Shown here: positions 22,081-34,467 of the stretch, in pieces
Position numbering within the stretch: position 1 is the first letter of the stretch
Layout: each line of letters starts with the position of its first letter
Made by a program: the position numbers and the translations under genes
Assembly: GCA_016647705.1 (NCBI GenBank)
Contig: CM028328.1
Span: 9,275,614-9,339,613, forward strand
DNA: 64,000 bases
Source: Eucommia ulmoides
Taxonomy: Eukaryota > Streptophyta > Magnoliopsida > Garryales > Eucommiaceae
Reading direction: 5' to 3'
The notes under the pieces: model-generated
The model's input: only the letters and a program-made list of their open reading frames with translations
What the model was told of the DNA's origin: nothing
Databases searched by the model: none

Positions 22081-24614
22081 TGATTAAGAACTCAAATCAA
22101 AACTTGGGGGTCAAATTTGCAAATTTAAAAATATTACTCTCAACTTGGGATGCGAATTGCCAATTAAAAATCAAAAATTGAAAATGTTAGGGATTAAATT
22201 ACAATTTTAGAAACTTATAAATGTTGAATTGAACTAAAAAAGAAGACTTTAAGTAATTAGAGGGGGGGAAGAGTAATTTAACAAAAACTTTTTTAAAACA
22301 TATATATATATACACATGTATACGCCGTGCGTGTGAGACCGCCGGAAGGGAGAAGAACGGAGAGGCAATGTGGCAGGCTAGGAATGTTTTCCACCACTTA
22401 ATCCATGCAATATATACATACTTGTGCATGTGCATTAATCAAGCAGCCTCCATCAAGTTTGAAATTAGAAAAAATTCTAAAGAGAGAGAGAGGATCGGAG
22501 CACAAGAGGGGTGATCAGACTTCCTTAAGTCGGTGTTCCTCCGGCAGGGTGGTCATGGCTATTGCTCGTATGCATGATCGTGGAGGTGTCTTCGTCAATT
22601 TCAGGGGAGAGCGAAAGTGGTTCGGTCGGTGGGGTGGGTTGCCGACGGTGTGACGGGTGCGTTCTTAGCATCGCCGGTGAGCGAACGTTGGGTTTGGTTG
22701 TTCAGCTTGTCGACGATCTTCGATCTGGTGAGTACTTATACATATTTAATTGATCATTCTAGTAGGTATGTGCATGCATGTGTATGTGATCGGCGATAGG
22801 ATCGCCGGTGGGTTTCAGTTTCGTCCGACGATGGTGTTTCGACGGAGTGTATGTGTTCTGATTCTTGTTTTGTGCAGCGTGTGTATGTGTGTGTTGCTTC
22901 GACTGCATGCGTGAGTGATCGTCGCCATGGCGTGGCCGACGGTGTGTGTCACCGCTACGGCGGTACATGCTTGTGGCGTCCTCTGTTTCAGTTTAATATG
23001 GTAGAATGTGGGTATGTGGGAGTGTTGTTCAGATCGTCGTCTGTCGACCCTCGGTGATCGTGTGTGTGGGCATTCTGGTTCAGTGTTATGCCTATGTGTG
23101 TGTTTTACCAAGTTCGGCTGGTGACGAATGTGTAGGATAGTATATGTATGTGTGTAATGTGTTGATCAGTGTGTGTATGCGTGTGCATGGGTGTGTTGCT
23201 GAAAACTGTTATGGGTAGCTAGTGCGTCACCGGCAGGGGGGCTGGTCTGCCGGTGGTAGTGTCGGCGGATGGAGCACAAATAGAAGAAAAAAAAAAAGGG
23301 AAGAAAAAATAAATAAATACAAGAAAGAAGAATTTGCACAAACCACCTCGATAAAAATTAAAAACCCATTTCGCGACCCGTGAACGATTCGGGATGAGTA
23401 ACGTTTTCCGTTAAGTTTATTTCAATTTATTAAATTGAATTCTAACATCAAAATTTTGGAATCGGAATAATAAATTGGGACTGTGTGTATTACTAAATTT
23501 TATGCAATTATTTTTAATGAAATAAAAATAACCCGAAATAGTAATTTCCATAAATAAAATGTGGGAAATGGAAAATTTCGGAACTTAGGGTCTGCATTGC
23601 ACGATTTGATTATTTTGCATAAAATATTAATTTAGGCCCTATCATTACTAGGTTGGCAAACGCCAACATCTCGGTAGGCTTTGGACGGTGCTGTTATTGT
23701 AGCACAAGAAGCGAGGTGAGTGTACTGTCTTCTTGCCAAACTGTTTTCTGTATATATATATGATGACCTATGTGTTTGCTTACACTGTACGATTTCATAA
23801 ATAATATGGATCAAACAGGTTTTTGGAATTGTGTTGGTTTCTAAAAGAAGGCTTAAAAATAATTTCCATTAGATATAAGTGGATTATATTTCTCCCCGTA
23901 AGGGGTGTGGATTATATTTCTTCCCGTAAAAGGTGTGGATATTTCATAGAAAGGCATTCCTACGAATGTTACGATACCATTGCAACTTCTGATCGTGAGG
24001 TTAAAATGATCATTATAGCTAGCCAGTGTGTGTTGTGGTGGAGTGGTGGTTTGAGATGTGATGTTTATTTATACTAGGTGATTTATTATTTATTGTGATG
24101 ATCGGTATGATATTTATATTAGATGGTTTTGAAATGGAACTTATATATATTGTTTTATTTTCACTACATATATTATGAAAGACTTTTACAAGTTATGTGA
24201 TATCTAGATACTTATACTTGATCTATATTTAAATGATGTATTATTTAGAATGTATTATTATGTAAAAATATTTTTATTAAGAAGGCAGTACACTCGCAGG
24301 TAAAATAGCTAGGAGTCGGTCCCCTACTGGCACTGGGTAGAGTCCGGCAATGGTATAGTGAGGGAGTATTTTGGGAGGTACTGCCTGAGACGAACCTAGG
24401 AGAGGTTCATTGTTGTTTTTATCTTCTTTTTTTTGTTATTAAAAATTCAGGGACGTGTGTGTCTCTAGTTAGAGAAATGTTTATAGCTTGATTTTGGTGA
24501 TTCTATAATTATGATTGTTTATTGTCGCTTTCTAGTTAGTTTGCCTCTCAGAGGATGTCGTGTCGATGTCACGCCGGCCCCATAGGTGACGGGTGTCCGG
24601 GGTGGGGGGTGACA
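22081..24614 (+). mobile_element. Solo LTR A (Ty3/gypsy-type, about 2.5 kb)
   Basis: Runs from TGATTAAG to GGGTGACA and is flanked by TTTTAT on both sides (22075-22080, 24615-24620). It matches LTR B (reverse, 38780-44526) over landmarks such as 'ggcagtacactcgcaggtaa' with 'agctaggagtcggtccccta' (near 24290) and 'gatcgtgaggttaaaatgat' (near 23991). A TATA-like run lies near 22305, followed by a G-rich leader. Open frames inside (22405-23111) are composition-driven and not treated as genes. No internal region or second LTR exists, so it is a solo LTR. Confidence 0.7.
23888..23946. repeat. Two copies of a 31-bp unit inside LTR A
   Basis: 'atttctccccgtaaggggtg' and 'atttcttcccgtaaaaggtg' follow each other, both continuing 'tggatat'. 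They sit where LTR B carries a different 36-bp tandem repeat. Confidence 0.7.
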
Positions 24615-24724
24615 TTTTATGTTGAAATTATGACTCAAGGGTTTACGGTTCAACATTTTAGGGTTTTGGGTTCAGGGTTTTCACATGTTTTCTTATTGAA
24701 AAAGTTTATATATATAATACGACA

Positions 24725-25165
24725 TACTAATGTTTTACTACTTATTTTAATCATACAATTGAACACTTAAATTTAAAATTAATTATTGAATTTGAATACA
24801 AAAACATAATTAATTTAATAAAATAAAATAAATAAAATTTTCATAACTTTTTTTTTTTTTGACAAGTTAGCCCTTAATATTTATGTAATAGAGACTATTT
24901 ATTCAATCTATGATCCCCTACTTATTTAATCGTCCAATTGAACACTTCAATTTACTAATTACACGTTGAATTTGATATCAACAATAGAATTCAATGAATT
25001 AATTATTCCGAAATTAGCCACTAATATTTTTATAACATAACTTCTTCAATTATGTTCTGCTTATTTTAATCATACATTTCAATACTTCAATTTAAAACTT
25101 GATTTTTCATATCAAAAACATATATAATAACTTAATTTTTCACAAATTAGCCACTAGTATTTCTA
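24725..25165. repeat. Satellite-like diverged tandem repeat, right part
   Basis: 'gacaagttagcccttaatat' (24860), 'cgaaattagccactaatatt' (25009) and 'cacaaattagccactagtat' (25141) mark units about 130-150 bp apart, continuing the array seen at 21684-22074. Confidence 0.55.
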
Positions 25166-25210
25166 AATATGTGATAATTAACATGCAAGTTCACAATTCG
25201 CAAGTTTGTT

Positions 25211-25254
25211 CCATAAAAGTTGCAAGTTCATCTAAGAGCTTGCAACTTTTATGG
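25211..25254. repeat. Perfect 16-bp inverted repeat, 12-nt loop
   Basis: CCATAAAAGTTGCAAG (25211-25226) is followed by its exact reverse complement (25239-25254), so the transcript could form a hairpin. Confidence 0.85.
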
Positions 25255-25342
25255 AAGTTCGTCAGGATTGATAAATTTATGATCCTAATAGATTTTATAA
25301 AGTGTTAAAATCTATTTTTTTATTTTTATTTTTTTTATAAAG

Positions 25343-27051
25343 TGTTGAGTTAAAAAAATATTTTTAACACATAAAATGTTAAGTTTCTGGTCAATTCGGT
25401 CAACCGATGAAATAAGTCAGTCGAATAACAAAAACAATAGCTTGAAAGAAAATGTGTGAGGAAGTTACTCGCCAATTCGATTAACTGATAAAATGGATCA
25501 GTCAACTAACGAAAATATTGGCTTGAAGGAAGTTGAAAATGGAGCTTACTGACTGAACCGGTCAACCGACCAAAAGGGTTGGTTGACTGATGGGTAAATG
25601 AGATACGATCAAAAAGTTTAGCGTTGCAGAGGTCGATCAATTGAAGGTAGGGCGATCGACCGATGGGCATAGAAACAACCCACTTTGACTGTTTCATTTC
25701 GCGTGATCTTTCAACCAAATCTTATGGTTTTAAACGTTGAAAAAAGAAACTTTTTTGGGGATTTAAGTATATTACTATTATATATCATATATCATTAAGA
25801 TCTTATCAATTTTGTCCATATATTAATTGATTCTTTGAATTGAACTAGTAAACTACTTCCTATATTTAAGAGTTTTGAATCTAAAAAGGTTTGGGGACCA
25901 AATCAAACTTTTCTAAAAGTATTTTTAAATATACCTACTTTCTTGGAATGACATTTTAGATCTTATGTTTTGGAAACTAGTCATTATAGGCCTAATTTGA
26001 ATTTTATTTATAGAGATCTGCGTTTTCAACTTTAAGTAATCAAGAGCAAAGAGTTTAAATCAGTCTTTGTTTTAAAGAGAGTTATTTCGAAAGAATTCTT
26101 GATCGGAGTGTGCAAAAGTTTTCATCAACGACTTTATTCTTCACTAGGCTATTTAATCTATTTTCAAGAAATCCCGATGAGATCTTTCCAAGTTAATTGA
26201 AGTGTTTTTTTCTAAGATTATCTAATTCATTAATTGGAAAATTTGTTTTATAAAAATCGTTTTCCTGTTTGAAAATCTTGCAAATCTTTAGAAATGATTT
26301 TTGAATGTGAAATTTGATTAAATATTATTTTTGCTTTAATTGATTAAATCTGATTTATTTCTCACATAGTTCTATCACATAATTTCGAGACATTTATTGA
26401 GCATAAAGTTTTTGAGATGGTAGAAGCTCATGTGAGAAGAAACTTGTGATTTTTTTGTATTTGTATTTGTGAGTGTGAGTATGAGTGGATTAAATATATT
26501 TGGGACAATGTCTAATCATGATACTTAGGGTTTGATTTTTAATTTGTGAAAATAATTAGGTTTTGATTATTGTTGTAATAGATTTCGTTAGTCTTAACTT
26601 GAAAAATATAAGGTTTTTTCTAAACCTGTAAAAAGAGAAAAGTGTAATAGTGTAAGAGTATAAATGTTTGATTCTAAACCTGTGAAAAAAATTAGGTTAA
26701 TCTGAAATAGCCTGCAAAAAGAATTAGGTTAATCTAGAACCTGTGAAAATGATTATAAGGGTTTGATTTTTACATGGGAAATGAATCAGGTGAGTAGTGG
26801 ATTGAGAAAGCCCTGTGAAGCTTGGATGACTGGACATAGGTAAGAGTAGCTTGTCGAACCAATATAAATCGTTGTGTGCTGTTTTACTATTTTTATTGTT
26901 TGGTTGTGCACTTAGTTAAATAAGTTTCTGTTGTATTACAAATTAATAATCAATTAAGAGAATTGATAACTTGTGTGTTTGAAAATTTAATTATTTAAAG
27001 TTTTGTAACTACCCAATTCCACCCCCTCTTAGGTAGATTTGTGGGCCAACA
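25343..27051 (+). repeat. LTR Y1 of a copia-like family
   Basis: The 3' end ('ctcttaggtagatttgtggg' then CCAACA at 27051) is the reverse complement of the left end of LTR Y2 at 31084. The first few hundred bases hold many 'GGTCAACCGAT'-type motifs, as in Y2 and Y3. The start (TGTTGAG at 25343) is my best guess. A primer-binding site follows directly. Confidence 0.55.
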
Positions 27052-27052
27052 A

Positions 27053-27065
27053 TTGGTACAAGAGC
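27053..27065 (+). other. Primer-binding site next to LTR Y1
   Basis: TTGGTACAAGAGC resembles the initiator tRNA-Met-type site TTGGTATCAGAGC with one loss and one change. It establishes that Y elements are LTR retrotransposons and that Y1 reads on the plus strand. A short open piece starting ATGGAGTGC at 27112 follows and is cut at 27199. Confidence 0.6.
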
Positions 27066-27199
27066 TAGATTTAACTTGATTGACTTAACATCCTAGCTAA
27101 ACACGATCACATGGAGTGCACTGAGAAAAATGTTATATGTGAACCTTCTACTTGCCCTAATATTTTATGTGAGCATCCTGTTTGTATTAATGATGTATG

Positions 27200-28400
27200 T
27201 GTAGACACCGCATTTTGACCCGCCTAGTTTTGCAATGAAAATGTTGTCGGGTTTAAAGTGAAATTTCGAGAAATTTTAAGTCAATACTTGAATGAAAGAA
27301 TTTAGAATTTAAATTTCAGTTTAAAATTTTTCATAATGTAAGTTAAAGAAAAACAAAAAAAAAAATAAAAAATCGACAATTCTGGAATTCCAACAAAAAG
27401 TAAAGTTTGTAGCAAAACAATAAAATTTATAAACGTTAATTATGTGCCAAATTAATTAAATTGAAAGTGTATTTTCATGGTATATCACTTTTAATATATT
27501 TAATTTTGATTTTCACCCTTTAATTTTAAGAAATGTTGATTTTAACATCTAGTTTGCATTTTGACCCCAAAAACTGTTTTTTTTCGCTAATTTTGTCAAA
27601 ATTGATGGAAACAAAATATTTCATTTTTCAAAATTGGATATTCCAATAATATTTTGGATGTTTCAATTTCATAATTTTTAAGTTAATTTCAAGAAAAAAT
27701 ATTGCATTTTAATTAACAAATGGTACCCAAAGCACTAATTTTACTTTGTGTGCACCTCCCAGGAATAGGACGGAGCTTTGGATTCCTCAATAGAGTGCCA
27801 ATAGTCATTTTTAACATCCCTAGGTTATTTTCATAAGTATAAAGACCTAATGGGCGGTGTTTTGAAGCCTATACACGAAATACCAAATTTAGGGGGTCTA
27901 GAGTGTCAAATTGACGCAATAGGGGATGGTTGCCATCATGAGACTGTTGTCCTATTGTGCCCTGTGCCTTTCACACTCAGAAGGTCGACTAGAATATTTT
28001 TTTCCCATAAAAGGCCATTCTTATTGGTTCCGAAAATTGAGTTTTTGAAAATCTAAAAACTCTATCTTATTGGTTCCGAAAATCGAGTTTCCAACCCTTT
28101 TTTCTCTCTAGAAATTCTCAAAGAAACACCCTTGGATCTTTACTTACCTTATCTTAAAAAACAAACCTAAAAGAGGGTAAAGAAAGAGAGAGATAATAAA
28201 GAGAAAGAAGAAGATGAAGAAAGAGAAGGAGAAGAAGAAGAAGAAAGAAGGAAGAAACTCTTACCTGAGCTATGGTACGTCTCAATTTTTTTTTTGAGAA
28301 CACACATCTTTTTTTCTCTTTAAACCGCTTGAAAAGATCGGACCTAAAATTGGACAAAATCTAAGAGGACATTCCTAATGAACACTTAAAAAATGGTTAC
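27200..28400 (+). repeat. Probable 5' part of another LTR (relative of X family)
   Basis: TGTAGACACCGCATTTTGAC at 27200 parallels the minus-strand start of solo LTR X2 (TGTAGACATCACATTTTGTA). The stretch includes two copies of 'ttattggttccgaaaat' about 49 bp apart (28019, 28067) and an A/G-rich leader near 28170-28260. I could not find its 3' end or a target duplication. Confidence 0.35.
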
Positions 28401-28489
28401 CCTTTTTTTTTTTTTTTTATCATTTACTTTTCTGCTCTGTGCCTTTCCACGCTTTACTTTTCTATCATTTACTTTCTTATTTGCTTTAC

Positions 28490-28690
28490 TTTTCATTTTT
28501 TTTCTTTTTTAGTCTAGGCCTTGGACTGACACTAAGTCACAGACCTTGGCCTGACACTTTTTAATTTCTTTTTTTAGTTAAGACATTGGATTGGCATTAT
28601 GTCACAGACCTTGGACTGACACCCTATATATATATTATATTTAGGTCGAGTATTTGGACTTTCACTATGTATATAATTTAAGTCAAGTCC
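28490..28690. repeat. Degenerate tandem repeat and A/T-rich DNA
   Basis: The phrase 'accttggactgacac' (or 'cattggattggcat') with 'aagtcacag' recurs three to four times. No coding content was seen from 28400 to 29980 apart from this and the two structural motifs listed below. Confidence 0.5.
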
Positions 28691-28804
28691 CTCATTGTTA
28701 AAAGGTAGAATAAAGGGATCTCTTCTATTCCTCACGAGATAAGTGTAGTTTTCTTCGGAAACGTTTCCCCTTTCTTAGCCACGGGTAGGACTTGCAATAT
28801 ATAT

Positions 28805-28842
28805 GTGTGTGTGGGTGTATATACATATACACCCACACACAC
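28805..28842. repeat. Perfect 18-bp inverted repeat with 2-nt centre
   Basis: GTGTGTGTGGGTGTATAT is followed after AC by its exact reverse complement, a near-complete palindrome that could extrude as a cruciform. Confidence 0.9.
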
Positions 28843-29498
28843 TTTTTATTTCATATTTGTTCCTTAACTAAAGAAAACTAACTAAAAAAATATAATCTAA
28901 CATTGCCTACGCAATTGGGTTTCGTTGAGATTGTGTTCGATAAAATAATATGCATTTAATTTTTTTTTTGTGAATGTGTTGTCTTTGTTTTTTTCTTTCA
29001 ACAAACAAAAGTACGAAAAAAAAATGAAATAGAAAAAAAAGGATTTTTTTACGAAAGAGAGGTTTCTTCTAAAAAATGAACTTTTGTTTTACTCTAAAAA
29101 AAAATGATTTTTTAAAAATGTTTTTTCAAACTTGTGTTTCTTCTAAAAAATTCTGTAAACTTTGTCTTAAAAAATATTTTTCTTAAAGAAGATTCTTCCA
29201 AATTTTGTTTCTAATTTTTTTTTTTATTTACCAATAATTATTTTTTAAAAGATATTTTGTTTTAAAGTCAAAACTTTCTTTTTTATAAAAGTTTTTCTAA
29301 ATGTTTCTTTTAAATTTCTTTCTAAACAAACTAAAAAATATTTCTGTGTGTTTTCTCAGCTTAAAAAACATGATTTTTTATATTCCTAAAAACTATTTTT
29401 CTTACTTATTTAAATATTTTATCTTTTTTCTTCTCTTTGAAATGCATATAAATTTTGTCAAAATGACTAAAGCTAAACAATAGAAATAATTAAAAAAA

Positions 29499-29522
29499 CC
29501 CACCCCCCACCCCCACCCCCCG
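29499..29522 (-). other. Candidate G-quadruplex run
   Basis: The minus strand reads G6-T-G5-T-G6-T-G3, four G-runs with single-base loops, which fits the classical quadruplex pattern. Confidence 0.7.
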
Positions 29523-29982
29523 AGACCATATTGTCGATTCTTCCATAATCAATAGGATGTCTAAAAGGGAGACATTTGTATTTTCAATTCTTGTTTTACG
29601 TGCATCCCTTTTACTTGATGTTCAACATGCATAAGGGTGTGTCCTGAAATGTCTCAAGAATTCTACCGGGACAATCCCATCACCATCAACACATATATAC
29701 TTGGCCTGAATACATGCTAAATTCAGAATAATTATTTTACAGCCCAATTAGAAGAAACCCAACTACACTGCATCAATGAACCAAATGGAAAAATTAAAAT
29801 CAACTTGTTGTAAAAAAACATTGAAATACTACTGAAAACTTAATTAAAAAAAATCATTTCAATACTATAATGCAAATAAAAATTCATGATAAATCACACA
29901 TTAATCCCGAAGAAGGGATACATGACAAAAAGAACCATGAATGCTATGCAAAAAAAAAAAAAAAAAAAGAAAAATCAAGCCT

Positions 29983-30038
29983 AAAAGTTATTGCATGGTC
30001 CACGGGCTCAGCAAATACTCCGTAGATGGTTTTTCCTG
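29983..30038 (-). pseudogene. Bromodomain exon fragment (tentative)
   Basis: On the minus strand, after an AG acceptor-like site, the frame reads 'KTIYGVFAEPVDHAITFR'. Plant bromodomain proteins have a very similar 'K-D-T-Y-G-V-F-x-E-P-V-D' start to an exon. The similarity stops after about 12 residues. Upstream on the same strand (30040-30760) is intron- and leader-like sequence, including a donor-like 'cagaag-gtaaat' at about 30225 and a CT-rich leader. This looks like a captured or decayed fragment of a host gene; it cannot code for a working bromodomain. Chance similarity over so few residues is possible. Confidence 0.35.
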
Positions 30039-31078
30039 ATCAAGGTAGACATCATCAATAACAATAAGCAAAGACACAATCAAAACTCAAGAACTAAAAT
30101 CAGATTTAAGTTTAAACTAAAATCAGATTTGAGTTTAAACTAAGATCAGATCTGGGTATTTATATACAAAAATCACATAACAAGGTTCTAGATCTTCAAA
30201 CAAATAATAAAACAGATATTTACCTTCTGATCTCCATTGAAACTGAGATCAGATTTGTGTGATAAAGGACAATAGATTACAATTGTACCTTCAGATTTGC
30301 AGTAGGAGGGGAGAGAGGGGAATTGAAAATGGACGAAGGCACGTCAACAATGGCGATGGAGAGTTTTTGAATCTGTGATGCAGCTGAGGTGAAAGAGGTT
30401 GATAAAGAGAAAGAGAACTATGACTTAGGGTATGAATGGGGGATTATGATTTTTGATTTAATATTTGAATAACAAATGAGGATGGGGGATTGGCGGCCTA
30501 CGGAGATGTTGATGTAAAAAGGAGAGAGAGAGGGTTTGACCTAAGATGATATGTGAGGATGACGACAAAAGGCATGGAGATGTTGATGAGAGTGCAATGG
30601 TGAGAGTGAGAGTCGGATTGTTGGTTTAAAAGGCGGTGGTATGAGCTGTGGTGACAGCCTGCAAATGAGAAACCTAGAGATCAAAAGAGAGAGAAGAAAC
30701 TGAGACACTAAGAGTGAAAGAGAAAGAGAGGCGAGAGGTGGAACAGGTAAGAGTAATTTTAACCCTAACCCTAATTTTTATTTTATATGTAGATTAATTT
30801 GACCCAATGGTCCAAAAATATGGAGAGGATTGTCGTTGATTCAATGACTGCCTTTATCTCTAACGTGATTTATTATATTGATACTAATAATTACCCATGC
30901 TTAAAGGCACAAATCGAAAATACAACCCAAACATGAAACAAAAAAAAGACAAATAGTTGACAATAATATAATAAAATTAAAATTACTCCATTTTTTATAA
31001 TGGAAAATCTAAAAGAATAATTTTAGCCAATTACTAAATTATTATATAGATATACACTGAAAATAGGTATATGTCAAA
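30039..31078. other. Leader/intron-like sequence, no complete gene
   Basis: On the minus strand CT-rich sequence (about 30300-30740) with a two-unit telo-box-like 'ttagggttagggtt' near 30757 resembles a plant promoter/5' UTR. From 30780 it is plain AT-rich DNA. Confidence 0.35.
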
Positions 31079-31083
31079 AGAGT

Positions 31084-33368
31084 TGTTGGCCCAGTGAGCT
31101 ACCTAAGAGGGAGTGAATTGGGTAGTTATAAAAAATTTAAAAAATTCAAATCTTTCAACACTTAATTTATCAAATAACCAATTTATCCTAAATCAATTAT
31201 TATCTTTATTACGCAGTAGATAAGTGTTTATATTCTAAATGTACACCCAAATAGAATATGATAAAAATAATAATAAAGTAGCTTACCAAGATATATCATA
31301 GTTCAACAAGCTAACCTTACCTAATCCAGTCCCCCGAGCTCCATAAAGATTCGTAACCACTAATCCCTTAATCCTTTTACCAGATAGGAATCAAACCCTT
31401 ACAATTTTCCTTTCCATAAGCTAAAGAAGAATCTTATCTTTTGACTAGGGTAAAGACTAACCTAATTATATTACAAGAAGAATCATCACCTAATTCTTTT
31501 ACAAGCTAAAAATCAAACTTAATCCTTTTACAGGCTAGAGATCAAACCTCACAACTCTAACAAGTATTATTTTCATAAGTAAGAATGAAACCTTCACAAT
31601 TCACTTAATTCAATTTAATTGTAGGGAGAATCAAGACCTAGTTATTTTCAAGGGAAAAGAATAATCTGACTTTTTTAGACCTTAAGAAAAGATCAAACCC
31701 TAATATTTTTACTGAAAAAGATTGAAACCTAACTACCTTGACCAGACACTAGCTCAGTCGTGTCTAATACGCTCAAACTCACAAATACACAAAAATTTAA
31801 GTTTCTTCCCACAAGGAGTTTCTACCACCTCTAAATAGATATATTCGGTTAATGACTCTAAATTTAGCATGTAATCAGATAATATCACAAAATCGTTTTT
31901 TTGAAAAAGATTTTTATGCTCTTAAGTTTGAAAACGAATTCAAGCAATCAACAATAATATGAAATAAAAAAATTAGAATAGTAACTTGGAATGATCTCAC
32001 TAGGAAAATACCGGCAATTGAAAACAAGATTGCAAAACAGCACAGATCGGTGACACCAATTCAACAGTGCTTTAGCTCAGGAACTTTAATCACAAACTCT
32101 CGAATAATCTCAGTATTACGATAACTCTTAGAAAAGTTTAGAAACTGATAGTTCTTGATATTTTTATCTAATTTTCGCAATTCTATATATATAAGGATTT
32201 AGATCATGCTTTCCAACGGCTAGTTTTCAAAAGATATGTCTCTAAAAGGCACCTATAGACCCCATATATCATATTCATTCAATTCTAGTATATTTTATTT
32301 AATAATAACATTTAAATCTCTCAATGAAGTACATGAAATATTTATAGAACATCAATCACAAAGATAGGAAGTATATAGTTGCTAAAATTGAGAGAATCTT
32401 TAATTATATGAACCAAATTTGTAGGGATATCAAAATATATATACCATATCCTTAGAAATATAAAATCCCCCGAAATACTCCATTGGAATTATAAAAAATG
32501 GCTAATTTTTTACCGAAATCTCAAAATCCTCGAAATCTCAACTGAAATAGTCGGTTGATCGAACCCTAGCCGATTGGTTGACCTATTGATTTAGAGTGTA
32601 AGCTAGGCCAAAACCAAACGCCAGTCGGTTGACCGATTGCGCTCCGATCGGTGGACCGATTGGTACACGATGTTTTCTAAGAAAAACCAAGTCATAGTCG
32701 GTTGACCAATTGTCCCACAATCGGTTGACCGGTTGTTTCAGAGACTTTTTACTGTCATTCCCCTACGCCCATCGATTAACTGATTCCTTCATGGTCGGTT
32801 GACCAATCGATACAGGATGTTTTATATTTTCTCCGAAACCCCACTGTTTCAATTAGTTGACCAATCCTCCTTGGATCAGTTGACTGATTTATGCTAGTTG
32901 ATCACTCTTTTTTCACTTATTTCTACTCCAAAACTCAATGTTTAAACCTGTTAACTGATTGTTTTTCTTGGTTAACTAAATTGACTCTAAAATTTAGTTT
33001 TAAACATTATTTTCACTTAGATCAATTTTCATTTTTCAATTTCACATAGGAGTAAATATTTGAACACTAATTAGCATCATAAATTTCATCAAATTAAACG
33101 TAGAAAAATATAATTCATTTAATAGTGTTGTGTGTAATCTTAATTCAGGTTGCATTAAGTACACCAGAGTATTTAAGTTGTTTTCACCTAATTTCTTTAG
33201 GATCTTCAATACTCTTCATTTCTTCATTGTTCATCTTTGCACTCTTGATAATTTTTTCACGATTCAATCAATAATTTGAATTTTTTTTTTCTGAAACACT
33301 CAATAAATACATTAGTTCTACAAAAAAACATCTACCTTTAATTGTCCATCAAAACCTCGAGATCAACA
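31084..33368 (-). mobile_element. Solo LTR Y2 of the copia-like family (2.3 kb)
   Basis: Plus-strand ends are TGTTGGCCC (31084) and GATCAACA (33368). Flanks are AGAGT and AAAGT, a 5-bp target duplication with one change. It is reverse to Y1. Near 32525-32900 lies a dense cluster of 'GGTTGACCGATT'-type motifs in U3. No internal region or second LTR accompanies it. Confidence 0.65.
32525..32900. repeat. Cluster of near-palindromic 'CGGTTGACCGA' motifs in Y2
   Basis: Variants such as 'tcggttgatcg', 'tcggttgaccg' and 'tcggtggaccg' occur about a dozen times in under 400 bp. The same motif class is found in Y1 (25390-25660) and Y3 (36590-36880 and 49144). Confidence 0.7.
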
Positions 33369-34044
33369 AAAGTATTTTTTAGATAGTGAGTGACGATTAC
33401 CCCTAGTTTTAAACATGAGAACGCTTGGCTAAAGTCACTAACATAAATCTAATAAATCTAACCAAAACTATTTATAAGAAAATGAATATAAAAATAATAC
33501 TCTCAAACATTATCTTAATAAAATCGATTGGGATTACCTAATTCTAATTCCCAAATGGCGAAAAAATTTAAAAAAATTGACTGAGAACATTACATATAGG
33601 AAAGATTGCGAAGCTCCCTCACCCTCTTACTTGGACCGATATACAAGAGAAGAAACGAAAATAGGAAAAAAGTAGAGACAAATTAAGTAGATGAGTTCTC
33701 GAATAACTTGCGATAACAAACCAACTCACAAAAATTAAAAGTTTGAAAGACTAATTGACAATTGGATCAATAATATCATGATCACTGCCTAAAGCAATTA
33801 ATCAATCATGAAACAAAAATAATATACCAACTCTTACAGTATGTTTGGTTGGATGGAATCTAGGGCGGAATAAAATCGCATTTCGCCCTCGATTCCTATT
33901 TCGTTGTTTGGTTCTCTAATGGAATCACAAAAGTAATTTCATTGGAACGAAAATCAATAGAATGAGATTCCATTTGAAATGAGATGGAATCAAATCCAAC
34001 CCAATGGAAATCAAAACTAAAATTACAAAAAAGTCTATCGCTGA

Positions 34045-34440
34045 TTCAGCTCAATCCAAAAATTAGAAAAAAAAAATAGAAATTAGAGAACAAAAACAGA
34101 AATTAAAGAATAGAAAATTGATAACAGAAAATTAGAGAATAGAAACAGAAAATTGAGAATAGAAACATAAAATTAGAGAACTGAAAATTAAGAACAGAAA
34201 TAAAAAATTAGAGAACAGAAAATTAGACAACTGAAAATTAAGAATAGAAATAAAAAAAAATTAGAGAACAGAAAATTGAGAACAAAAATAAAAATTAAAA
34301 AACGGAAATTAAAAATTAAATAGAAGCAAAAATTGGAGAATAGAAAATAGAGAACAGAAAATTGAGACAACGAACAAAAATTAGAGAACGGAAATTAAAA
34401 AATTGAGAGCAGAAACATAAATTAGAGAACATAAACTGAA
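34045..34440. repeat. Short tandem repeat of 'aattagagaacagaaa' units
   Basis: A 15-18 bp unit with the core 'ttagagaacagaaa' or 'ttgagaatagaaa' is repeated some twenty times with drift. It is non-coding in character. Confidence 0.8.
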
Positions 34441-34467
34441 AATTGAATAAAATAGTGAAAAATAATA

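Noticed and set aside
22405..23111. Several overlapping open frames on both strands in LTR A
   Set aside because: They fall in a G/T-rich LTR leader, lie on both strands at once and show no conserved motif; LTR B has equally many in its matching part.
30755..30770. 'taaccctaaccctaa' as an interstitial telomere repeat
   Set aside because: Only two units; more likely a telo-box in a promoter-like region.
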